A stretch of 20,169 nt of DNA from an uncultured Coriobacteriaceae bacterium (lineage in GTDB: Bacteria; Actinomycetota; Coriobacteriia; Coriobacteriales; Atopobiaceae). Position 1 is the first letter of the stretch. The number at the start of each line of letters is the position of its first letter. Below, piece after piece: positions 1 through 5,063 of the stretch. The translations under genes were made by a program, and so were the position numbers. The DNA lies in contig CACXZL010000007.1 in the NCBI GenBank assembly GCA_902772085.1, positions 1-20,169 on the forward strand, written 5' to 3'. Under the pieces are notes generated by a model. It was not told where the DNA came from. It worked only from the letters and a program-made list of their open reading frames with translations, and did no database searches.

Positions 1-411
1 GATGCGATTCGATCGGTTCCCGCTGTAGGCCCGAAGCGTCTCGTAGTCGATTTCATCGTTCTTGATGCTCAGTTCATAGGTATACCGCGCTCCGTCTGTG
101 CCGAGGAAGTCGATAAGGAATTCTGTCGCCTTGTCCCTCGAGGACTCGTCGAGCTTGAACGGACGGAGCCATTCCGCAATGTCGAAATTCGGGTCGAATC
201 CGTTGATGATGTAATTGGTGACGAACTGGAAGGCATCCATGAAGGCAGACTTTCCTGAGGCGTTTCCGCCGTAAATGCCCGCGACGGTTGAAATGTCCTT
301 GCGCTCCCAATCGCCCTCCTCGTGCTTCTGGGCGGTTGTGGGGCGCTGCATGGAGAACTGCTGCTCGTCACGATAGCTCTTGAAGTTTGAGAAACTGAAG
401 TTGATCAGCAT
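1..411 (-). CDS. AAA15-type ATPase, 5' part (runs off left edge)
   Basis: Reading leftward from the ATG at 411 gives 137 open residues with no stop before the window edge, so the gene is partial at its 3' end. The protein begins MLINFSFSNFKSYRDEQQFS and has a Walker A motif GGNASGKS at about residues 49-56, inside IYGGNASGKSAFMDAF. This N-terminus is typical of COG1106/AAA15 ATPases, SMC/RecF-like P-loop proteins often encoded in abortive-infection or restriction-associated loci (RloA, AbiL-like and AriA-like proteins belong to this wider group). A strong GGGAGG ribosome site lies about 8 bases before the ATG and supports the start. Walker B, any fused nuclease domain and a partner gene would lie outside the window, so a defence role is only an inference. 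A housekeeping or orphan ATPase is the alternative. Confidence 0.85.
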   Translation of the reverse strand, partial: MLINFSFSNFKSYRDEQQFSMQRPTTAQKHEEGDWERKDISTVAGIYGGNASGKSAFMDAFQFVTNYIINGFDPNFDIAEWLRPFKLDESSRDKATEFLIDFLGTDGARYTYELSIKNDEIDYETLRAYSGNRSNRI

Positions 412-644
412 TCAGCACACCTCCCATCGCATTTTTCGGACACCTATTCAGCACAACGGGCATACCACCCCCGATGCGCTGCCGACACGATGTTATATGA
501 TATACAAGTCGAATTCTACATATTTTCGCGAATATTGGCTTAAAATGCAACTTTCTTCGCGCGTGGTTAGGACAAACGAATGAATTTTGAACGGCGTTCG
601 AATTAGCGCAGAGCTAGCCCCAGCATGCGGAGCTTCCCGCTATG

Positions 645-676
645 GCCCCGCCTCGTCGTCCCAGATGAGGCGGGGC
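645..676 (+). terminator. Terminator-like hairpin ahead of the ABC ATPase gene
   Basis: The arms GCCCCGCCTC (645-654) and GAGGCGGGGC (667-676) pair perfectly. Three further pairs (one G-T) shorten the loop to about 6 bases, and TTCCTCTT follows. This looks like a rho-independent terminator or attenuator. It lies inside the longest possible reading frame of the next gene (ATG 587), which argues that translation really starts further downstream. I see no gene between 412 and 644 that it would obviously terminate. The 412-644 stretch holds only AT-rich, promoter-like sequence around 490-550. Confidence 0.6.
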
Positions 677-682
677 TTCCTC

Positions 683-1768
683 TTGGAGTACGCGGCCTTG
701 AGGACCAAAGGGTACGGAAGTGGAACGGTCATAGAAAACATCAGCCTCGACATACAAGACGGAGAGTGCGTCGTCATCATCGGCGGGTCTGGATGTGGAA
801 AGTCCACACTGATTCGCTGTATCAACAGGCTGAACGTTCCCGAATCGGGAGAGATATGGATCGACGGAGAAAACATCCTCGATCCAAAAGCCGACGTTGA
901 TGCGATGCGGCGAAAGATGGGGATGGTCTACCAGCACTTTAACCTGTTTTCCCACCTCAACGTCTTGGAAAACACAATCCTGGCGCCAATGGTGGTAAAC
1001 AACGTCGCGCGCGAGGAGGCCGTTGCCGAAGCCAAGCAGCTACTTAGGCGAGTGGGATTGGAGGGCAAGGAAAATGAGATGCCGTCGTCTTTGTCCGGCG
1101 GCCAGAAGCAAAGGGTTGCGATAGCCAGAACCTTGGCCATGCACCCGAAGGTCATTCTCTTTGATGAGCCGACATCAGCCCTTGACCCCACCATGGTAGA
1201 TGAGGTCGAATCAGTGATAAAGGATTTGGCAACCGAGGGAATGACGTGCGTTATCGTCACTCATGAAATGAGCTTTGCGAGAAACGTTGCAACCAAGGTT
1301 GTTTTCCTTGCAGAGAAAGGCATCTACGAACAAGGTTCGGCTCATGAGATATTTGATAACCCCTCGAAGCCGTTGACGCAAAGGTTCTTGTATCGTTCAC
1401 GTCTGTATGAGAAGGAATTACTTGCCAACGAGCTCGACTTGCTGTCGTTGAATACCGAATTGAGGAAGTTTGTTTCTAGGTATGACACGAATCAGCATCA
1501 GACGAGTCTTCTCACGTCCGTATGCGACGAGCTGCTTTATCCGGTCTTCAATAACGAGAAGGAGCCCGCTTCTTCGGCTAATTTTAGACTTCTTTGTTCC
1601 GAAAGCAGTGAGCATCACTTGATGAGAATCGAGTTTTCGAACGTGAGACATGACCCTTTGAGTGAGTTCTACATGGACAAGCTGAACTATACGCTTCTCG
1701 ATCACTATGCCCAAGTCCTCTTGAGCAAGCAAAAAGATGACAGCTGGGAAGTCACCATTCAGATGTAG
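683..1768 (+). CDS. Polar amino acid ABC transporter ATPase (GlnQ-like) with C-terminal extension
   Basis: This is the ATP-hydrolysing subunit of an amino acid importer of the GlnQ/HisP class, acting at the inner face of the membrane. The sequence shows Walker A GGSGCGKST, Q-loop (GMVYQHFNLFSHLNVLEN), signature LSGGQKQRVAIARTLA, Walker B VILFDEPTSALD and H-loop VTHEM. The usual family ends near 245 residues. Here about 120 more follow, after TQRFLYRSRLYEKEL. That tail has a pattern like an RsbW/HATPase_c_2 fold (helix with VCDELLYPVF, strand LMRIEFSNVRHDP), which is my inference. The start is uncertain. ATG 587 would run through the hairpin at 645-676, ATG 665 lies in its 3' arm, and TTG 683 gives MEYAALRTKGYGSG, which fits the family's first strand. 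None has a good ribosome site. No permease or binding-protein gene is adjacent, so it is an orphan or a 5'-rearranged gene. Confidence 0.85.
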   Translation: MEYAALRTKGYGSGTVIENISLDIQDGECVVIIGGSGCGKSTLIRCINRLNVPESGEIWIDGENILDPKADVDAMRRKMGMVYQHFNLFSHLNVLENTILAPMVVNNVAREEAVAEAKQLLRRVGLEGKENEMPSSLSGGQKQRVAIARTLAMHPKVILFDEPTSALDPTMVDEVESVIKDLATEGMTCVIVTHEMSFARNVATKVVFLAEKGIYEQGSAHEIFDNPSKPLTQRFLYRSRLYEKELLANELDLLSLNTELRKFVSRYDTNQHQTSLLTSVCDELLYPVFNNEKEPASSANFRLLCSESSEHHLMRIEFSNVRHDPLSEFYMDKLNYTLLDHYAQVLLSKQKDDSWEVTIQM

Positions 1769-1787
1769 CACGGAAATGTAGCGTGCG

Positions 1788-1832
1788 GAATGTATCGCCC
1801 ATGGAGGAGCACCCTTCATGGGCGATACATTC
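1788..1832. repeat. Perfect 16-bp inverted repeat between convergent genes
   Basis: GAATGTATCGCCCATG (1788-1803) is followed after 13 bases by its exact reverse complement (1817-1832). It lies just after the ABC ATPase stop and before the 3' end of the converging alanine dehydrogenase gene. No T-run follows on either strand, so it is not a classic terminator, though a bidirectional role in ending transcription or protecting RNA ends is likely. Confidence 0.8.
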
Positions 1833-1838
1833 AAGGTG

Positions 1839-1876
1839 GGGTGCGGCCCCAACGGAACCATGCTGGGGCCGCACCC
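1839..1876 (+). terminator. Second hairpin, probable terminator of the ABC ATPase transcript
   Basis: GGGTGCGGCCCCA (1839-1851) pairs perfectly with TGGGGCCGCACCC (1864-1876) around a 12-base loop. The plus strand continues TTACGTTCTTGTCTGGTTTG, moderately T-rich, so it probably terminates rightward transcription. It may also work leftward for alanine dehydrogenase, whose stop codon is about 37 bases away. It sits 6 bases after another 16-bp palindrome, so this convergent gap carries two stacked hairpins. Confidence 0.6.
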
Positions 1877-1912
1877 TTACGTTCTTGTCTGGTTTGTCTG
1901 GTTTCCTGGATT

Positions 1913-3028
1913 TTAGACGAGCGACTTTACGTCCACGTACTCGTAGCCGTCATAGCTGTCTGCGAGGTTCTTGCAGGTGAGCTTGCCGTCGTAGCAGTTT
2001 ACGCCGGAGGCGATGACATAACTCTCAGCAACGGCCGCCTCTAGGCCTTTGTTTGCGATTTCGAGTCCATAGCGCAGCGTGGCGTTGGTGAGCGCGATGG
2101 TGGAGGTGCGTGCTACCGCGCCTGGCATGTTGCCTACGCAGTAGTGCACTATACCGTCTTCGATGAAGATGGGGTCGTCGTGCATGGTTACACGGGAGGT
2201 CTCGCCGCAACCACCCTGGTCGATAGCGACGTCCACAAACACCGCACCGGGTTTCATCTCGCTCAGATAGGCCTTCTTGAAGAGCTTGGGCGTGCTGCCG
2301 CCGGGGATGAGGACAGCGCCAATTACGAGGTCGGCATCGAGAAGCGCGCGTTCGATGTTTGCGTCATTGGACACGAGGGTCTGCACACGTGAGCCAAACA
2401 TGTCGTCGAGCTGCTCGAGACGCTTCAGGCTGATGTCGAGCACAGTGACGTTTGCGCCCATGCCCACGGCGATCTTGCAGGCGTTGGTACCCACGGTGCC
2501 GCCGCCGAGGATGACGACGTCCGCCTTTGGGGTGCCAGGAACGCCAGCGAGCAGCACGCCGCGGCCACCATAGGTCTTCTCGAGGTATTTGGCGCCTTCT
2601 TGTACGGCGAGACGACCGGCGATCTGGCTCATAGGAGCGAGCAAGGGCAGGCTTCCGTCGGTCTCTTGCAACGTTTCGTAGGCAATGGCCTTCACCTTGC
2701 CGTCGAGCAGGGCGTCCATCTGTTGCTTGTCTGCGGCGAGGTGCAGGTAGGTGTAGAGAATGAGGCCTTCGCGGAAGAGGGGGTACTCCTCGGGCAGGGG
2801 CTCTTTGACCTTCACCATCATGTCTACGAGCTGCCAGATCTCCTTGGGGTCCTCGAGCAAGCTTGCGCCAGCGGCTACATACTCCTCATCGGTGAAGCCG
2901 GATCCTATGCCGGCACCCATCTCCACGTAAACGTGATGGCCTGCCGCAACGTAGCTCTTTACGTTGTCGGGCGTGAGGCCGACTCGAAACTCATTGTTTT
3001 TGATTTCCTTCACGCACCCAATCTTCAT
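1913..3028 (-). CDS. ald: Alanine dehydrogenase
   Basis: NAD-dependent L-alanine dehydrogenase, interconverting alanine with pyruvate and ammonia in the cytoplasm. The 371-residue length matches the family. Expected residues are present at the usual numbers: R15, K75 (MVKVKEP) and H96 (YLHLAAD) for pyruvate binding and catalysis, the Rossmann loop GGGTVG at 175-180, D198 at the end of strand 2 (TVLDIS) favouring NAD, and D270 in VDVAIDQGG. The start is supported by an AGGAGG site six bases before the ATG (GGAGGCGCC-ATG on the minus strand). It appears to be a single-gene unit: its 5' side faces a 300-base gap containing two palindromes, and its 3' side faces the convergent ABC gene with two hairpins between. 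It probably lets the cell use alanine as a carbon or nitrogen source, or balance NADH. Nothing is broken. Confidence 0.97.
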   Translation of the reverse strand: MKIGCVKEIKNNEFRVGLTPDNVKSYVAAGHHVYVEMGAGIGSGFTDEEYVAAGASLLEDPKEIWQLVDMMVKVKEPLPEEYPLFREGLILYTYLHLAADKQQMDALLDGKVKAIAYETLQETDGSLPLLAPMSQIAGRLAVQEGAKYLEKTYGGRGVLLAGVPGTPKADVVILGGGTVGTNACKIAVGMGANVTVLDISLKRLEQLDDMFGSRVQTLVSNDANIERALLDADLVIGAVLIPGGSTPKLFKKAYLSEMKPGAVFVDVAIDQGGCGETSRVTMHDDPIFIEDGIVHYCVGNMPGAVARTSTIALTNATLRYGLEIANKGLEAAVAESYVIASGVNCYDGKLTCKNLADSYDGYEYVDVKSLV

Positions 3029-3139
3029 GGCGCCTCCTTCGGTTTGACCATTACGATAAAGGTCTAATCTAGCGCACTTCTTCGATGCAGACGTTTACAT
3101 GTGTGAGTCCGAAACGAAATTGTGAACAAAGCCAACGAC

Positions 3140-3261
3140 GTTACAGTCCACACCCCTGGCCCCTGCGCATGCCAGTAAGCGGCGACTCACGAAGTGAGCG
3201 AGCGAAGCGAGCGCGGAGCCGCTTGCTGGCTGGCGCAGGGGTCAGGGGTGTGGACTGTAAC
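3140..3261. repeat. Palindromic element, family A, copy 1 (36-base core in a ~43-bp stem)
   Basis: The arms 3140-3182 and 3219-3261 are reverse complements over 43 positions, with four non-Watson-Crick positions, two of them G-T. The core between them (3183-3218) is identical, base for base, to the core of the element at 19174-19269. It starts CGACTCACGAAGTGAG and contains an imperfect tandem unit CGAAGYGAGCG. The inner stem resembles the other copy with paired changes; the outer stem (TTACAGTCCACACCCC and its complement) is unrelated to the other copy. It lies between alanine dehydrogenase (starting at 3028, leftward) and the 3' end of the small unknown gene. It contains no convincing reading frame. 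Confidence 0.9.
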
Positions 3262-3263
3262 TC

Positions 3264-3301
3264 AACGGCGGCTATGTACATGACGTTACATAGCCGCCGT
3301 T
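3264..3301. repeat. 15-bp inverted repeat next to palindrome A1
   Basis: AACGGCGGCTATGTA (3264-3278) and TACATAGCCGCCGTT (3287-3301) pair perfectly around 8 bases. It lies 26 bases past the stop of the leftward small unknown gene and directly abuts element A1. It is the likely 3' hairpin of that transcript, although no T-run follows on the minus strand. The remaining stretch 3029-3139 should hold the alanine dehydrogenase promoter, but I cannot choose a convincing -35/-10 pair there. Confidence 0.7.
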
Positions 3302-3327
3302 GGTTTCGCCTATAGACGTGGGGCATG

Positions 3328-3711
3328 CTAGATGCGACCCTCGGGAGTCTCGTTCTCATAGGACTCGTCGGACAGATAGGGCTCGGGCTCGCCCTCCCAG
3401 ATGACGCAGCCATTGACGACAAGCTGCTTCAGTCCGGTGATCATGGGGCAGACCGCGTCGAGCGACGGACGAGAGCTGTGGTGATAGTCGGAGATGAACG
3501 TCGTCGAGCAGATGCGGCGAATCGTGGGAAGATCGCGGCTCTTTGAGTGAATGATGGGGTAGAGGTCGATACCCACCTCGTAGCAGTCCTCGCGATCGTC
3601 GACTTCTTCCACGAAGGTTTCGAGACGTGCGTGCGTATACTCCTGCGACATATCGTCTTTGGTATCGAAGGACTCCACCAAACCATCGTTGTAAACAAGC
3701 AATACGTTCAT
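3328..3711 (-). CDS. Hypothetical protein, 127 aa, unknown function
   Basis: I do not recognise this protein. The start at 3711 gives MNVLLVYNDGLVESFDTKDD; a TTG four codons upstream is possible, but a GGAG ribosome site sits six bases before the ATG and decides for it. The product is soluble-looking and acidic, with no signal peptide or membrane segment. It has a short strand-rich N-terminus (VLLVYNDGLVESF), a middle with RRICSTTFISDYHH, and a strand pair near the C-terminus (LKQLVVNGCVIWEGEPEPYL), suggesting a small alpha/beta fold. Codon use resembles its neighbours and an exact TATAAT lies upstream on the minus strand, so it is probably expressed. It is a single-gene unit, divergent from the CPBP protease, and the gap between the two start codons is only 85 bases. 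No function can be assigned. Confidence 0.75.
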   Translation of the reverse strand: MNVLLVYNDGLVESFDTKDDMSQEYTHARLETFVEEVDDREDCYEVGIDLYPIIHSKSRDLPTIRRICSTTFISDYHHSSRPSLDAVCPMITGLKQLVVNGCVIWEGEPEPYLSDESYENETPEGRI

Positions 3712-3757
3712 TGTGTACTCCAATCCTCATGGGGCTGTGTGATGCGTCCCTGATTCA

Positions 3758-3763
3758 ATTATA
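3758..3763 (-). promoter_or_regulatory. Candidate -10 element for the small unknown gene
   Basis: The minus strand reads TATAAT here, 46 bases before the ATG at 3711. An imperfect -35 candidate (TTTCAT) lies 18 bases upstream and overlaps the start region of the divergent CPBP gene. The divergent spacing means the two promoters must overlap. Confidence 0.45.
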
Positions 3764-3796
3764 CTGTGCTTAGAATGTGAAATGAAAGGTTGAGCC

Positions 3797-4870
3797 ATGT
3801 ATTGTAGGAAATGCGGTGTCAAATTAACGGAGAATGCGAAGTATTGCCACAGATGCGGTACGCCTGCTTGGTACGAGGAGAGCGTTGTGCCGCAGTCTCC
3901 GAGCATTCAATGCACACCACCAGAAATGACGAATGAGCAGACACCCGTTGTGGTGAGCTCAACGCTCTCTGACGGACGTCTACCACAGGTCGGTGCTGCG
4001 TACCCCCCTCAGCGTCCCGCAAAACGTGGGCGAAAGCCGGGCACGACGCTGCTGCTGTCTTTCTTGATGTTTGTGGGGGTATTTGTCTTTCAGATCTTTG
4101 GCTATGTGATAGGAAGTATGTTTGGAGACACCGGCGAGTTGAGTGCCACCATAGGATCGGCCGTCGGTGCCACATGCGGCATGGTGGCTTTGGGCGGGGT
4201 AAGCCTTGTCCTACCGGATCTGCAAGCGATTGCTCTCGCGTTCAAGAAGGGCTGGTGGGCCATCTTCATAGGTGCAGCGCTCTTTGTGTTTGGCATCATG
4301 GAAAGCTTTGTGTTTGCGCCAGGAGAGATAGTGCCTGACTGGCCTGTGCGGGTTCTTTGGCTATGCGCGCTCTGTGCAGCCATCGGCTTATCCGAGGAGG
4401 GGATGTTTCGTGGCATCCTTCTCGGCGGCGTACTCGACGTGTGCGGCAAGAATCGTCAGGGAATCATCATGGCGGCTGGCATCAGTGCGCTGTTGTTTGG
4501 CTTGTCACATGTGGAGTGGTGGTCCATGAATTGGCTCGATCCCCTACAAGCCATACAGGCTGTTCTCAAGATGATCCAAACGGGTACCTTGGGCTTCTTC
4601 TTTGCGGCTCTGGTGATCAAGGGCAAGAGCATCTGGGGTGTTGCGATTCTTCATGGATTGAGCGATCTTCTGATCATGATACCGAGCATCGGTCTTTTGG
4701 GTGAGTCTGCGACTGTGAGTTACGTAAACTCTGGCGAAGACGCCATTGCCACCATAGTCTTGTACCTTGTAGTCATTGCGGTGTATTTGCCGCTGGTATG
4801 GAGTGGCGTGAAGATGCTGCGTGAGGTACCCGTACCCGACCGAGGTGCTTTTCATAAGGAGCCGCGATAG
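3797..4870 (+). CDS. Zinc-ribbon CPBP family intramembrane metalloprotease
   Basis: A 357-residue membrane protein. The N-terminus is a zinc ribbon, C3-x2-C6 and C17-x2-C20 (YCRKCG, YCHRCG), followed by a Pro/Thr-rich linker to about residue 80. It then has roughly eight hydrophobic segments. The CPBP (Abi/Rce1-type) motifs are intact: EEGMFRG at 200-206 (E200, E201, R205), FGLSHVEW with H238, and HGLSD with H286. These form the metal site of a membrane-embedded protease. In bacteria such proteins are linked to bacteriocin maturation or self-immunity, or to processing of membrane substrates; nothing here identifies the substrate. The ribosome site is a modest AAAGG about 7 bases before ATG. 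It is transcribed alone and ends in a convergent gap with palindrome B1. The zinc-ribbon fusion may serve in protein contacts, which is inference. Confidence 0.9.
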   Translation: MYCRKCGVKLTENAKYCHRCGTPAWYEESVVPQSPSIQCTPPEMTNEQTPVVVSSTLSDGRLPQVGAAYPPQRPAKRGRKPGTTLLLSFLMFVGVFVFQIFGYVIGSMFGDTGELSATIGSAVGATCGMVALGGVSLVLPDLQAIALAFKKGWWAIFIGAALFVFGIMESFVFAPGEIVPDWPVRVLWLCALCAAIGLSEEGMFRGILLGGVLDVCGKNRQGIIMAAGISALLFGLSHVEWWSMNWLDPLQAIQAVLKMIQTGTLGFFFAALVIKGKSIWGVAILHGLSDLLIMIPSIGLLGESATVSYVNSGEDAIATIVLYLVVIAVYLPLVWSGVKMLREVPVPDRGAFHKEPR

Positions 4871-4909
4871 CATTGCAACGATAACTTGCAATCATAACCT
4901 GATTCGAAC

Positions 4910-5023
4910 GGCGTCCCGGCAGGCCAAGGGGGCGCAGAGATTGCCCGTGCTCAGACAGTCCTCGCTGCGCTGCGGAACTGCGCGCGGACAATCCTCTGCG
5001 CCCCCTTGGCCTGCCGGGACGCC
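4910..5023. repeat. Palindromic element, family B, copy 1 (34-bp stem)
   Basis: The arms 4910-4943 and 4989-5023 are exact reverse complements apart from one single-base bulge (GCAGAGATTG against CAATCCTCTGC). Inside, CCGTGC (4945-4950) pairs with GCGCGG (4982-4987). The 29-base core at 4951-4979, beginning TCAGACAGTCCTCGCT, differs at only two positions from the core at 17699-17727. The outer stem (GGCGTCCCGGCAGGCC and complement) is unrelated to the other copy. It sits between the converging CPBP and LTA-synthase-like genes, so a bidirectional terminator-like role is plausible, but no T-run follows on either side. Confidence 0.9.
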
Positions 5024-5063
5024 TCTCGTCGGACGGATGTTCAAATTGCGTTGTTCTGCAGTT

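Noticed and set aside
380..583. Small plus-strand frame between the AAA ATPase and ABC genes
   Set aside because: It overlaps the ATPase start and its ribosome site on the other strand, has no ribosome site of its own and no recognisable features.
3183..3218. Core of family A resembles the GTGAGCGAGCGAGCGCGC part of parvovirus (AAV) terminal repeats
   Set aside because: The resemblance is to a short GAGCG-type repeat only; the rest of the hairpin is unrelated and the context is bacterial, so it is treated as coincidence.
3140..3261. Possibility that element A1 is a CRISPR unit or insertion-sequence end
   Set aside because: There is no spacer-repeat array, no transposase gene and no target-site duplication; the repeats are palindromic with variable stems.
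4895..4915. GATTCGAAC, reminiscent of a tRNA T-arm, before palindrome B1
   Set aside because: No acceptor stem, D-arm or anticodon arm can be drawn around it.
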